A stretch of 64,000 bases of DNA from Stenotrophomonas sp. ASS1 (GCF_004346925.1 NZ_CP031167.1:1818001-1882000), one strand, 5' to 3'; positions 1 through 8,781 are shown, counted from the stretch's first letter. Notes: generated by a model from the sequence alone, not told the origin. Numbers and translations: made by a program.

Positions 1-1811
1 GAATCCAGCCCCGAACCGAACTGCTCCAGGCCGATGCGGCAGCCCAGCGGTGCTACTTCGGCAAGGAACTGCTGTGCACTGCGCAGGTGAGTGAACACCT
101 TCGCTTCCGGCGCATGCAGCCACAGCCGTTCGCCGGGTACACCCTGAGCCTGCAGCTCGCGGCGCAGGGTAGCGATCATCTGCGGGTCGTCGAAGGATTC
201 CGGCGTCACTTTCACCAGCATCTGCGTGGCATGGCCTTCGCGTGCACGCTGGCCCAGCACCGCGATCGCCCGTGACACCACCCAGCGGTTGATGTCGGCC
301 AGCAGGCCGTGCTCCTCCGCGATACCGAGGAACGCGGTCGGGCTCAGCAGTTCGCCATTGTGCTCCAGGCGCAGGTAGGCCTCATACAGCTCCAGCGACT
401 CGCCCTGCAGGTTCAGCACCGGCTGGTAGTGCAGCTGGAAGCCGTCACCGGCCAGCGCTTCACGGATACGGGCGACCCAGCGCAGCACGCGTTCTTCCTC
501 CACGCGGTCGGCGGCGGCCGGGTCGAAGATGCGGCAGGTATTGCCCAGTTCTGCGGCGGCCTGCGTGCATTCGCTGGCGCGTGCCAGCACCTGGCCGATA
601 CTGGCGATCTTCTCGCCCACCTGCACGCCACCGATGCTGACCGTTACCGTGGCCGAGCGTGCGCCGATGCTGAAGACGTGCGCGGCGTAGGCTTCGCGGA
701 TGCGCTCGGCCAGTGCCACGGTCTGCGCGTACGGCCCGGCCTGCAGCACGGCGAAATTGTGTTCGCCGAAGCGGGCCAGCTGCGCGTCTTCGCCAACGAC
801 TTCGGCCAGCAGCGCGGCGAGCGCGCCGATCAGGGTGTCGGCCGAGGCCAGGCCAATGTCCGGCAGCAGGCGCGCGTAGTGGTCCGGCTCGATCAGCAGC
901 AGGCCGAACTGGCCTTCGCTGCGCCCGGCCTGGGCCACCGCGCTTTCCAGCTGCAGCATGAAGGTCGGGCGATTGAGCAGGCCGGTGACCTGGTCGCGCT
1001 GGCGCAGGTCCTCGACCTCACGTGCCAGCTCGGGGTCGAATTCCATGCGGCGGCGGAGCACCACCTGCAGGCAGGATTCGCCTTCGTAGGTGGCAGCGGC
1101 AAACTCCATCGTCGCCGGGAACGCGCTGCCATCCTCGTGGCGCGCGTCGAGCTGGTACTGCGGCGGCGGCGCCTCGCCACGGCTCAGCCCCTTCAGCAGC
1201 TGCTTGAAGCCCTCCACGTGCTGGGCGGCGACCATGTCCAGCAGCGAGATGCCTTCGATGTCGTCGAAATGCTCGTAACCGAACATCTCCAGATAGGCAT
1301 CGTTGGCGCGGATGTGCATGCCTTCATGCACGTAGGCGATGGGGTCGCGCGAGGAGGCGATCAACGCATCGCAGCGGCGCTCGGTTTCGCGCATCTGTGC
1401 TTCGATGCGGCGCAGGCCGCGACGCGCCTGCAGATCCACCCACTGGTCGCGGACCACGGCGAGCAGATGCTCCGGACGTTGGCGCAGGGCGAGGGCGCGG
1501 ATGCCGTGGCTGCTGGCCTGCACCAGTTCGTCTTCGTCGATGCGCTCGGCCAGCAGCACCAGCGGAATATCCTTGCCGCTGGCAGCAATATGCTGGGCCA
1601 CCAGTGGCAGCGGGATGCCCTGGGAGGGCGAAGCCAGCACCAGGTCGATGGCCTGGCTGGCCAGCACCTGGGCCAGCTCGGCTGCATCCTGCGGACGCCA
1701 CGGGCGTACCGCGATGCCGCTGTTGCGCAGGGTGCTGACGATGGCTTCGGCATTCTCGCCGCTGTCATCGACGATCAGCAGGCGGATGGTGATGTCGTTC
1801 GCGTTCTGCAT
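1..1811 (-). CDS. FimX-like REC-PAS-GGDEF-EAL protein (3' end outside window)
   Basis: The reading frame begins at an ATG (1811-1809) preceded by GGGGAG and runs off the left edge after about 603 codons. In order it shows a receiver-like domain (about 1-125), a PAS-like segment (about 150-260), a GGDEF-type domain (about 275-425) and an EAL-type domain (from about 455). Signature residues are degenerate: the receiver reads DLVLASPSQG, with no Asp where phosphorylation is expected; the GGDEF loop reads RFGEHNF; the EAL motif reads YEAYLRL; and the usual DDFGTG reads EQFGSG. This combination is typical of FimX, a catalytically inactive c-di-GMP effector that controls type IV pili. The domain calls are seen in the sequence; FimX identity is an inference from architecture and degeneracy. 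It is transcribed leftward, and no partner gene is visible. Confidence 0.8.
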   Translation of the reverse strand, partial: MQNANDITIRLLIVDDSGENAEAIVSTLRNSGIAVRPWRPQDAAELAQVLASQAIDLVLASPSQGIPLPLVAQHIAASGKDIPLVLLAERIDEDELVQASSHGIRALALRQRPEHLLAVVRDQWVDLQARRGLRRIEAQMRETERRCDALIASSRDPIAYVHEGMHIRANDAYLEMFGYEHFDDIEGISLLDMVAAQHVEGFKQLLKGLSRGEAPPPQYQLDARHEDGSAFPATMEFAAATYEGESCLQVVLRRRMEFDPELAREVEDLRQRDQVTGLLNRPTFMLQLESAVAQAGRSEGQFGLLLIEPDHYARLLPDIGLASADTLIGALAALLAEVVGEDAQLARFGEHNFAVLQAGPYAQTVALAERIREAYAAHVFSIGARSATVTVSIGGVQVGEKIASIGQVLARASECTQAAAELGNTCRIFDPAAADRVEEERVLRWVARIREALAGDGFQLHYQPVLNLQGESLELYEAYLRLEHNGELLSPTAFLGIAEEHGLLADINRWVVSRAIAVLGQRAREGHATQMLVKVTPESFDDPQMIATLRRELQAQGVPGERLWLHAPEAKVFTHLRSAQQFLAEVAPLGCRIGLEQFGSGLD

Positions 1812-1902
1812 GCACTGCTCCCCAATCTGCAAATCTAGATACACGATGCGCGGCGAACCGTCCATGCGCGCACCCCTTGCACGCATCGAACGGCGATGTG
1901 GT

Positions 1903-3087
1903 TCACACCACGCCACCGGCTGCGTGGCCGCTGGCCCAGGCCCACTGGAAGTTGTAGCCGCCCAGCCAGCCGGTCACATCCAGCACCTCGCCGACGAAAT
2001 GCAGGCCGGGTACGCGCTTGGATTCCATCGTCGAGGACGAGACCTCGGCGGTATCCACGCCGCCCAGGGTGACCTCGGCGGTGCGGTAGCCCTCGGTACC
2101 ACTGGCCACCAGCGGGAACGCGCCCAGCAGCTGTGCGGCCTGGCGCAGCACCGGCTCGTCCAGCTGGCGCACGGGCCGGTCGGGCAGCCAGTGTTCGCAC
2201 AACCGCTGTGCCAGCCGCTTCGGCAGTACCTCGCCCAGCACCGTGCGCAGCTCGGCGGCAGGACGTTCGCGCTTCATCTGGCGCAACCACTCGCCGGCAT
2301 CCTGGCCGGGCAGCAGGTCCAGCTCCAGCGCGTCGCCGGGTTGCCAGAACGAGGAGATCTGCAGGATCGCCGGGCCACTCACGCCGCGATGGGTCAGCAG
2401 CATGAAATTCTGGAAGCTCTTTCCGTTGCAGCGCGCCTCGATGGGCAGAGCGACGCCGCTGAGATCGGCCAGCCGTTCCTGGTGCTTGCCGCTGAGCGTC
2501 AGCGGCACCAGCCCGGCGCGGGTCGGCAGCACCTGGTGGCCGAACTGTCGGGCCACTTCATAGCCGAAGCCGGTGGCGCCCATGCTGGGAATGGAGAGGC
2601 CGCCGGTGGCCACCACCAGCGAGGCGCAATGGAACAGGCCCTGCGTGGTGTGCACGCGGAAACCATCGCTGCCATGCTCGATGCGCTGCACGCTGCAGTC
2701 GGTACGCACCTGCACGCCTGCCGCCTGGCATTCGTCCACCAGCATCTTCACGATCTGCTTGGACGAGACATCGCAGAACAACTGGCCCAGCTCTTTTTCG
2801 TGATACGCGATGCCGTGCTTGCTGACCAGCTCGATGAAGTGCCAGGGCGTGTAGCGCGCCAGTGCCGACTTGCAGAAGTGCGGGTTGGCCGACAGGAAGT
2901 TGGCCGGGGTGGTGCCGGTGTTGGTGAAGTTGCAGCGGCCACCGCCGGACATCAGGATCTTCTTGCCGACCTTGTTGGCATGGTCGATCACCTGCACCTG
3001 GCGGCCGCGCTGGCCAGCCGTGATCGCGGTCATCAGCCCGGCCGCACCGGCGCCGATGACCACTACGTCGCAACGGATCGTGCTCAT
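1903..3087 (-). CDS. BaiN/YhiN (HI0933) family FAD-dependent oxidoreductase
   Basis: 394 residues. The N-terminus carries a Rossmann dinucleotide-binding motif (VVVIGAGAAGLMTAITA), and GGGRCNFTN at about residue 50 is a hallmark of the HI0933/YhiN flavoprotein family. The C-terminus has the usual FAD-contacting end (LHFVGEVLDVTGWLGGYNFQ). Family members are cytosolic FAD/NAD(P)-dependent oxidoreductases; the physiological substrate is unknown for most, so no specific reaction is assigned. The ATG overlaps the stop codon of the upstream yaeQ-like gene by 4 bases (ATGA), so the two are co-transcribed and probably translationally coupled. Confidence 0.9.
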   Translation of the reverse strand: MSTIRCDVVVIGAGAAGLMTAITAGQRGRQVQVIDHANKVGKKILMSGGGRCNFTNTGTTPANFLSANPHFCKSALARYTPWHFIELVSKHGIAYHEKELGQLFCDVSSKQIVKMLVDECQAAGVQVRTDCSVQRIEHGSDGFRVHTTQGLFHCASLVVATGGLSIPSMGATGFGYEVARQFGHQVLPTRAGLVPLTLSGKHQERLADLSGVALPIEARCNGKSFQNFMLLTHRGVSGPAILQISSFWQPGDALELDLLPGQDAGEWLRQMKRERPAAELRTVLGEVLPKRLAQRLCEHWLPDRPVRQLDEPVLRQAAQLLGAFPLVASGTEGYRTAEVTLGGVDTAEVSSSTMESKRVPGLHFVGEVLDVTGWLGGYNFQWAWASGHAAGGVV

Positions 3088-3632
3088 GCCTTGGCGCGCT
3101 TGCGCCAGTTCGGGATCACGTCGAGCTGGATCTGGTCGTTGAGCAGCTGCACTTCACCGTCCTGGATCAGCACGCTCCAGCGCATGGCGCGCTGGATCTG
3201 CTGGCCCCAGCGCTCGACGAATTCACCGTCCAGATCAACCACCGAGAGATTGTCGAAGCGTGCCAGGCCCTTGCTCTGCTTGCCCCACCAGATCTCCGAG
3301 GCGTTGCCGCCGTAGTTGATCACCTGCACCTGGCGGCTGCGATTGCTGGCCTTGCGGATGCGCGATTCGTCCGGATGGCCCAGGTCGATCCACTGCAGGA
3401 TGTCGCCGGTGTAGTCGTGTTCCCACAGATCGGGCTCGTCATCGGTGCTCAGGCCGCGGCCGAATTCCAGGCGGTCGCCGGCGTTCAGCGCGAAGGCGAG
3501 CAGGCGCACCATCAGGCGATCGTCGGTCTCGGACGGATGCTGGGCCAGGGTCAGGTTGTGGGTCGCGTAGTAGCCGCGATCCATGTCGCTGATCTGCAGT
3601 TCGGCCTTGCGGATGGTGGCGGTGAGGGCCAT
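3084..3632 (-). CDS. yaeQ: YaeQ family protein
   Basis: 182 residues from the ATG at 3632; the frame is open further upstream but the family begins at MALTATIRKAELQ. The body matches the YaeQ family, a small cytosolic protein with a PD-(D/E)XK-like fold and no firmly established reaction. Recognisable blocks are DMDRGYYATHNLTLAQHPSE and the C-terminal LNDQIQLDVIPNW. It is the first gene of a two-gene leftward operon with the BaiN-like oxidoreductase, and it is divergent from the pseudouridine synthase gene. Confidence 0.88.
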   Translation of the reverse strand: MALTATIRKAELQISDMDRGYYATHNLTLAQHPSETDDRLMVRLLAFALNAGDRLEFGRGLSTDDEPDLWEHDYTGDILQWIDLGHPDESRIRKASNRSRQVQVINYGGNASEIWWGKQSKGLARFDNLSVVDLDGEFVERWGQQIQRAMRWSVLIQDGEVQLLNDQIQLDVIPNWRKRAKA

Positions 3633-3756
3633 GGGGGGTCCGTGGACTAAAGACGACAATGATAGAGGTTTGCTCCAGGGGTGTCCGTTGCCGGTCTGTC
3701 TGCGCAGCGTCAACGGTGGCACTCTTGCGCTCTTTCCCGTGGCCGGAGTGGACGCC

Positions 3757-4650
3757 ATGACCTTGCCCAGCCGCCTGCAGCTGCCACCCGGCCACTGGTC
3801 CAGCCTGCTCGATGGCCTGTGCGCGCGTTTCCCGCGCATCGGTCGCGCGCAATGGCAGGACCGCTTCGCCCGAGGCCGTGTGCAGGATGCGCAGGGCAGG
3901 GCACTGGCGCCGGACATGCCTTGGCAGGTGGGGCTGGAAATCCAATACTTCCGCGAGGTGGCCGACGAGCCGGTGATTCCGTTCGCCGAGACCATCCTGC
4001 ATCTGGATGCGCACCTGCTGGTGGCCGACAAACCGCACTTCCTGCCGGTGACGCCGGCCGGTGGGTATGTACGGGAAACCCTGCTGTCGCGCCTGGTCGC
4101 CCGCACCGGCAACACCGAGCTGGTGCCGCTGCACCGCTTGGACCGGCTGACCGCCGGCCTGGTGCTGTTTTCCACCCAGGCAGCCACGCGTGATGCCTAC
4201 CAGCGGCTGTTCCGCGAGCGGCGCATCGGGAAGACCTACGAGGCGCTGGCACCGGCGCTGCCGGGGCTGGAGTTTCCGCTGCAGCGGGACAGTCGTCTGG
4301 TGCCGGGGGAGCCGTTCTTCCGCATGGCCGAAGTGCCGGGCGAGCCCAATGCCCGCAGCCGGATCGAGCTGATCGAGGCCGAGGGGCCGGTCTGGCGCTA
4401 CCGGTTGCGGCCGGAAACCGGCCGCAAGCACCAGCTGCGCGTGCATATGGCGATGCTGGGCGCCCCCATCGAGGGCGATGACCTGTATCCGCAGCTGAGG
4501 CCGCGCCCGGATGAAACGGTCGAGTCACCCCTGCAGCTGCTGGCGCAGGGGCTGGCCTTCGACGATCCATTGAGTGGGGAGCCCAGGCGGTTCAGCAGTC
4601 AGCGTCGCCTGTGCCTGCCCGGCCAGAGCGGGTCCGGCCAGAGCGGGTAA
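3757..4650 (+). CDS. RluA-family pseudouridine synthase
   Basis: 297 residues from the ATG at 3757, which has GGAGTG 7 bases upstream; an in-frame extension upstream looks non-coding. The catalytic block HRLDRLTAGLVLF (Asp nucleophile in HRLD) and the preceding LLVADKPHFLPVTP are diagnostic of RluA-type enzymes, which convert uridine to pseudouridine in rRNA or tRNA. The C-terminal GRKHQLRVHMAMLG is the conserved family motif. An S4 domain is not evident, so it resembles TruC/RluA-like short forms. The exact RNA target cannot be told from sequence. It converges on yaiI with only 6 bases between the stops. Confidence 0.9.
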   Translation: MTLPSRLQLPPGHWSSLLDGLCARFPRIGRAQWQDRFARGRVQDAQGRALAPDMPWQVGLEIQYFREVADEPVIPFAETILHLDAHLLVADKPHFLPVTPAGGYVRETLLSRLVARTGNTELVPLHRLDRLTAGLVLFSTQAATRDAYQRLFRERRIGKTYEALAPALPGLEFPLQRDSRLVPGEPFFRMAEVPGEPNARSRIELIEAEGPVWRYRLRPETGRKHQLRVHMAMLGAPIEGDDLYPQLRPRPDETVESPLQLLAQGLAFDDPLSGEPRRFSSQRRLCLPGQSGSGQSG

Positions 4651-4656
4651 GGCCGT

Positions 4657-5145
4657 TCAGCGAACCGGGCGTCGCGCCAGCCAGCGGTCCAGCTCGGCCG
4701 CGAACAGCTGCCGGTCGCGCGGGCCCAGCGGCGGCGGGCCGCCGGTCTGCACCCCGGCGCCGCGCAGTTCTTCCATGAAATTGCGCATCGACAGCCGCTC
4801 GGCCATGTTGTTCGGCGTGTACAGCTGGCCGCGCGGGTTCAGCGCCACAGCCTTCTTCTCCAGCACCAGCGCGGCCAGCGGGATGTCCTGGGTGACGACC
4901 AGGTCTCCGGCAGCGACCCGTTCGACGATGGCGCTGTCGGCCACGTCCAGGCCCTGGGGCACCTGGATCGAACGCAACCAACGCGACGGCGGGGTGCGGA
5001 TCCACTGGTTGGCAACCAGGGTCAGTTCGATCCCGACCCGTTCAGCGGCCCGGAACAGGATGTCGCGGATGACAGTGGGGCAGGCGTCCGCGTCCACCCA
5101 GATGCGGGTGAGGGCGGGTTCAGCTTGGGTTTCAGCTTCAGTCAT
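4657..5145 (-). CDS. YaiI/YqxD family protein (DUF188)
   Basis: 162 residues. It shows the family signature [15 protein letters not shown] near the N-terminus and [19 protein letters not shown] in the middle, with Asp residues resembling a PIN-like/NYN nuclease fold. Function is not established for the family, although the fold suggests an RNA-directed nuclease. It is a single gene, convergent with the pseudouridine synthase gene. An Arg/Pro-rich C-terminal tail (WLARRPVR) closes the frame. Confidence 0.9.
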   Translation of the reverse strand: MTEAETQAEPALTRIWVDADACPTVIRDILFRAAERVGIELTLVANQWIRTPPSRWLRSIQVPQGLDVADSAIVERVAAGDLVVTQDIPLAALVLEKKAVALNPRGQLYTPNNMAERLSMRNFMEELRGAGVQTGGPPPLGPRDRQLFAAELDRWLARRPVR

Positions 5146-5446
5146 TTACCCAGTGTAGGGTAGGAAAATCCTGAATGGGGACTCGGGGTTAGCCTTGATC
5201 GGCTGCCAGCCCTTGTCACGTCTAGCGGGCGGGGCCAGCCGATGAACGTCCGGGCTATCGCTTTTTGCAGAAAACACGCGTATCGTTCGTCCCACTGTGT
5301 TTGCTAGGGTCACCGTGAATCGTGGCCTGGTGCAGTTGATCTCACGATCCGCTCATCGATCCGCTTTACCAACGCCTGCAACTCAGTCTCGGCCCCGATA
5401 CCCGGTGGCTGCGATTTTTTCAACATGTGTTTCAGGAGTTAGTCAA

Positions 5447-5656
5447 ATGTCTGATCGTCAGACCGGCACCGTCAAGTGGTTCAACGACGCCAAGGGCTTC
5501 GGCTTCATCACCCCGGAAAGCGGCCCGGACCTGTTTGTGCACTTCCGTGCCATCCAGGGCACCGGCTTCAAGACCCTGCAGGAAGGCCAGAAGGTTACCT
5601 TCATCGCCGTCCAGGGTCAGAAGGGTATGCAGGCTGACCAGGTGCAGGCGGTCTAA
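5447..5656 (+). CDS. Cold-shock domain protein (CspA family)
   Basis: 69 residues starting [22 protein letters not shown] lies 8 bases before the ATG. The frame is open upstream but the conserved protein starts here. It is a single five-strand OB-fold cold-shock domain with the RNP1 motif KGFGFI and an RNP2 motif LFVHF (Leu in place of the commoner Val). These proteins bind single-stranded nucleic acid and act as RNA chaperones. The 300 bases before the gene hold no other gene and could supply the long structured leader typical of csp mRNAs; a TAGGGT box at 5305-5310 is a tentative -10. A strong terminator follows at 5683. Confidence 0.95.
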   Translation: MSDRQTGTVKWFNDAKGFGFITPESGPDLFVHFRAIQGTGFKTLQEGQKVTFIAVQGQKGMQADQVQAV

Positions 5657-5682
5657 TCCGTCTGCTACCGTTTGGTAGCCAG

Positions 5683-5714
5683 AACGCCGGAAGCGAAAGC
5701 TTCCGGCGTTTTTT
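5683..5714 (+). terminator. Rho-independent terminator of the cold-shock gene
   Basis: A perfect 12-bp stem (AACGCCGGAAGC, 5683-5694, with its complement at 5699-5710) closed by a GAAA tetraloop and followed by four more T residues. It lies 26 bases after the csp stop. Confidence 0.92.
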
Positions 5715-5725
5715 GTTGCCCGCTG

Positions 5726-5789
5726 TTTTGTAGAGTCGGGTTTGCTCGACCGCGTTTGAAAGCAGTCGAGCAAGCCCGACTCTACAAAA
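5726..5789. repeat. Inverted pair of GTAG-headed (SMAG-type) palindromes
   Basis: Two 25-base arms (5726-5750 and 5765-5789) are complementary except for one G-T pair, and each arm is itself a GTAG-headed unit (GTAGAGTCGGG...TCGAC). The 14-base loop separates them. It sits between csp and the GST gene, a typical SMAG dimer arrangement. Confidence 0.8.
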
Positions 5790-5844
5790 GGCATGCAGCC
5801 GGGCGGGCTAAGATCAGATGCATCCTCCCATCGCGGAACCGCCC

Positions 5845-6534
5845 ATGCGCATCGTCCACCACCTGGAAAACTCCCGTTCCCTGCGTGTGCTGTGGATGCT
5901 GGAGGAGCTGGGGCTGGACTACGAGCTGCGCCGTTATCCCCGCGATCCGAAGACGCTGCTGGCACCGCCCGAACTGCGCAACGTGCATCCGCTGGGCAAG
6001 TCGCCGGTGCTGCAGGATGGCGAGCTGGTACTGGCCGAATCCGGCGCCATCCTCGATTACCTTGCCGACCGCTACGACACCCAGCGCCAGCTGTCGCCGT
6101 CGCCGACGCCCGCCGAGGGTGCCGAGCGCATCGCTTACCGCTACTGGCTGCACTACGCCGAAGGCTCGGCGATGCCGCCGCTGCTGCTGACCCTGGTGAT
6201 GGGTCGCATCCGCAGCGCACCGATGCCGTTCTTCGCGCGCCCGATCGCACGCAGCATCGCCGACAAGGCCGAGCGCGGCTTCATCGGTCCGCAGCGGCGC
6301 CTGCACCTGGACTGGATGGAGCGCCGCCTGGCCGAAAGCCCGTGGTTTGCTGGCGAGCGCTTCAGTGCGGCCGACATCCAGATGAGCTTCCCGATCCAGG
6401 CCGCTGCCGCGCGCGGTGGTGGCCTCGACGACAAGCCGGCACTGCGTGGCTTCCTCAAGCGTATCGGTGAGCGCCCGGCCTACCTGCGTGCCGAGGCCCA
6501 CGGCGGCCACCTGCAGGCGCTCAGCGGCAATTGA
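5845..6534 (+). CDS. Glutathione S-transferase family protein
   Basis: 229 residues from the ATG at 5845; an earlier in-frame ATG at 5818 would add nine residues that look unlike the family. The N-terminal thioredoxin-like domain reads [19 protein letters not shown], followed by GKSPVLQDG (cis-Pro loop) and [12 protein letters not shown] (glutathione-binding Glu-Ser). The all-alpha C-terminal domain spans about 95-229 with the N-capping region [12 protein letters not shown]. The family conjugates or reduces electrophiles using glutathione; the substrate is not predictable here. selO starts 32 bases downstream on the same strand, so the two may be co-transcribed. Confidence 0.92.
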   Translation: MRIVHHLENSRSLRVLWMLEELGLDYELRRYPRDPKTLLAPPELRNVHPLGKSPVLQDGELVLAESGAILDYLADRYDTQRQLSPSPTPAEGAERIAYRYWLHYAEGSAMPPLLLTLVMGRIRSAPMPFFARPIARSIADKAERGFIGPQRRLHLDWMERRLAESPWFAGERFSAADIQMSFPIQAAAARGGGLDDKPALRGFLKRIGERPAYLRAEAHGGHLQALSGN

Positions 6535-6566
6535 GGCGGGCGGCCGTCGTCCCCATCTTCAGCACC

Positions 6567-8132
6567 ATGGATACCGACAGCCCCCGTTTCGACAACCGCC
6601 TGCTGCATACCCTGCCGGGCGACCCCGAATCCGGCCCGCGCCGGCGCGAAGTGCTGGGCGCAGCCTGGTCGCCAGTGATGCCGACCCCGGTGACGGCGCC
6701 CACGCTGCTGGCCTGGGCACCGGACGTCGCCGAAATGCTTGGCTTCGATACCGCTGAGGTCGAGAGCGAAGGCTTCGCCCGTGTATTCGGTGGCAACGCA
6801 CTGTATGCAGGCATGCAGCCATGGGCGGCCAACTACGGTGGCCATCAGTTCGGCCATTGGGCCGGCCAGCTCGGCGACGGCCGTGCGATCTCGCTGGGTG
6901 AACTGGTCGCGCCGGATGGCCGCCACTGGGAGCTGCAGCTGAAGGGGGCCGGCCCCACGCCTTACTCGCGCGGCGCCGATGGGCGCGCAGTGCTGCGCTC
7001 GTCCATCCGCGAATTCCTGTGCAGCGAAGCGATGCACCATCTGGGGGTGCCGACCACGCGCGCGTTGTCGCTGGTCGGTACCGGCGACGACGTGGTGCGT
7101 GACATGTTCTACGACGGTCATCCGCGCGCCGAGCCGGGTGCCATCGTGTGCCGGGTATCGCCGTCGTTCCTGCGCTTTGGTTCGTTCGAGCTGCCTGCGT
7201 CGCGTGGTGAAACCGCCCTGCTGCAGCAGCTGGTCGATGCCTGCATCGCCCGTGATTTCCCCGAGCTGGAAGGGGAGGGCGAGACGCTGTACGGCGACTG
7301 GTTCACGCAGATCGCGGTGCGCACCGCCGAGATGATCGCGCACTGGATGCGCGTGGGTTTCGTGCATGGCGTGATGAACACCGACAACCTGTCCGTGCTC
7401 GGCCTCACACTTGATTACGGCCCTTACGGCTGGGTCGAGGATTTCGATCCGGACTGGACGCCGAACACCACCGACGCGCAGGGCCGCCGTTATCGCTTCG
7501 GTACCCAGCCGCAGGTGGCGTACTGGAACCTGAGCCGATTGGCCCAGGCGTTGTCGCCGTTGTTCGCCGATGTGGCGCCGCTGCAGGCCGGTCTGGCGGC
7601 CTACCAGTCCACCTTCGTGGCCTGCACCCGTCGCGATGCCGCAGCCAAGCTGGGCCTGGCCGCGGCCGACGATGACGACCTGCAGCTCTACCTGCGCTGG
7701 CAGCAGTTGATGCAGGACGGTGCCATGGACATGACCCTGGCCTGGCGCGCGCTGATGCGCCTCGATCCGGCGACACCGGATGCGGCGCTGCTGGACGCGG
7801 TGTACTACGACGAGGCGCGCCAGCAGGCGGTGCAGGCGCCGTTGCAGCAGTGGCTGCAGGACTACGCGGCACGGTTGCAGGCCGATCCGCTGTCGGCCAC
7901 TGAGCGCACGGCGAAGATGGCCGCGGCCAATCCGCTGTACGTGCTGCGCAACTGGTTGGCGCAGGAAGCCATCGACCGCGCCGAACAGGGCGACCTCAGT
8001 GGTGTTCATGCGTTGCAGGACGTACTGCGTGATCCGTACACCGAGCGTGCCGGGCTGGAGCATTTCGCCGGCAAGCGCCCGGCCTGGGCCGACAATCGCG
8101 CGGGCTGCTCGATGCTGTCCTGCAGCTCCTGA
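6567..8132 (+). CDS. selO: SelO/YdiU family protein adenylyltransferase (pseudokinase-type AMPylase)
   Basis: 521 residues from the ATG at 6567 ([12 protein letters not shown]). It carries the SelO kinase-like core: [17 protein letters not shown] (nucleotide-binding Lys and the SRGADG loop), [17 protein letters not shown], and the metal/catalytic segment [15 protein letters not shown] followed by DYGPYGW. SelO transfers AMP to Ser/Thr/Tyr of target proteins, linked to redox homeostasis. The length agrees with the bacterial family (about 480-520). The C-terminal residues CSMLSCSS include the Cys near the end seen in many members. No terminator follows; instead an array of repeats begins. Confidence 0.95.
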   Translation: MDTDSPRFDNRLLHTLPGDPESGPRRREVLGAAWSPVMPTPVTAPTLLAWAPDVAEMLGFDTAEVESEGFARVFGGNALYAGMQPWAANYGGHQFGHWAGQLGDGRAISLGELVAPDGRHWELQLKGAGPTPYSRGADGRAVLRSSIREFLCSEAMHHLGVPTTRALSLVGTGDDVVRDMFYDGHPRAEPGAIVCRVSPSFLRFGSFELPASRGETALLQQLVDACIARDFPELEGEGETLYGDWFTQIAVRTAEMIAHWMRVGFVHGVMNTDNLSVLGLTLDYGPYGWVEDFDPDWTPNTTDAQGRRYRFGTQPQVAYWNLSRLAQALSPLFADVAPLQAGLAAYQSTFVACTRRDAAAKLGLAAADDDDLQLYLRWQQLMQDGAMDMTLAWRALMRLDPATPDAALLDAVYYDEARQQAVQAPLQQWLQDYAARLQADPLSATERTAKMAAANPLYVLRNWLAQEAIDRAEQGDLSGVHALQDVLRDPYTERAGLEHFAGKRPAWADNRAGCSMLSCSS

Positions 8133-8215
8133 GGGTGGGTTTCGGCAGGGCTGCGCCCTGCACCCGCAGAGGCCAGATCAAAAGCCAAGGCAAGAGCTGG
8201 CTTCCGTGGTTTGGC

Positions 8216-8311
8216 GGGGTGGTGTCGGAGTGCGGGGACGCCGCAAGTACGTCCCTGTAGGCTTGGCAGCCGCATCCATGCGGCTGACACCCCGCACTCC
8301 GACACCGCCCC
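8216..8311 (-). repeat. Dispersed three-stem element, copy 1
   Basis: The outer arms GGTGTCGGAGTGCGGGG (8221-8237) and its exact complement (8290-8306) are extended by GGGG/CCCC after one mismatch. Read on the minus strand, the inside holds the hairpin GCCGCAT-GG-ATGCGGC and the block TACAGGGACGTACTTGCGGC followed by GTCCC, which closes a second hairpin (GGGACG with CGTCCC). The same core recurs at 8.5, 13.2 and 38.0 kb. Confidence 0.75.
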
Positions 8312-8338
8312 ACCTCTGACAGATTCCGGCGGCTGTTG

Positions 8339-8453
8339 GTAGGTGTCGACCTTGGTCGACACGGTAGATCCACGCCATGCGTGGATGCTCTTCGTTCAAT
8401 TCTCGAAACATTCGATTTCGATAGAGATCCATCCACGCATGGCGTGGATCTAC
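8339..8453. repeat. Cluster of three SMAG palindromes
   Basis: Units are GTAGGTGTCGACC/GGTCGACAC (8339-8362), GTAGATCCACGC-CAT-GCGTGGAT (8364-8386), and the reverse-oriented ATCCACGC-ATG-GCGTGGATCTAC (8431-8453). The last two form a head-to-head pair. Confidence 0.85.
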
Positions 8454-8466
8454 AGAAAGCAATGCC

Positions 8467-8672
8467 CGACAGATCGCAGAAATCTGTCGAAGGCGGGGTG
8501 GGTCCGGTTACGGGGGCGTGAGCCGCATGGGCCCGAGGCATGCCTCGGGCGGGTTGGGGAGGACGCCCAACCCCGGTCTTGCCATGTGCGCAGGACAGCG
8601 CACACGAGCAAGCGGCGACCGAGCTTACAGGGACGTACTTGCGGCGTCCCCGCACTCCGACACCGCCCCGCC
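8467..8672 (+). repeat. Dispersed three-stem element, copy 2 (chimeric)
   Basis: The left half (hairpin CGACAGAT/ATCTGTCG, then GGGTCCGGTTACGGGGGCG) matches copy 3. The right half (GAGC-TTACAGGGACGTACTTGC then CCCCGCACTCCGACACC) matches copy 1, so the outer arms are not complementary. In place of the usual first hairpin there are three others: the 20-base palindrome at 8531-8550, GGGTTGGG/CCCAACCC (8551-8573) and TGTGCGC/GCGCACA (8585-8604). This suggests recombination between two elements. Confidence 0.7.
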
Positions 8673-8781
8673 AGACCACGGAATCCGCTTTTGCTCTGGC
8701 GTTTGATCTGGCCTCTGCAGGTGCCGGGCGCAGCCCGGCCGATACCCCCAACAGGCAGGCGGCGCCCGGAACAGGTACCCT

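Larger units (their letters stand above)
8133..8781. other. 649-base repeat-rich gap between selO and apt
   Basis: No gene is supported here. The segment contains two divergent copies of a roughly 100-base structured element (8216-8311 on the minus strand; 8467-8672 on the plus strand) that also share their outer flanks, so the whole gap is organised as a large imperfect inverted repeat. Three GTAG-headed palindromes lie at its centre (8339-8453). Short frames through it are repeat translations. Confidence 0.8.

Noticed and set aside
3583..3756. Longer pseudouridine synthase starting at 3583
   Set aside because: The additional 58 residues overlap the yaeQ start on the other strand and have no family similarity; the ATG at 3757 has a good ribosome-binding site.
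5297..5446. Extended cold-shock protein of 119 residues
   Set aside because: The additional N-terminus is not conserved in a family of about 67-70 residues, and AGGAG precedes the internal ATG.
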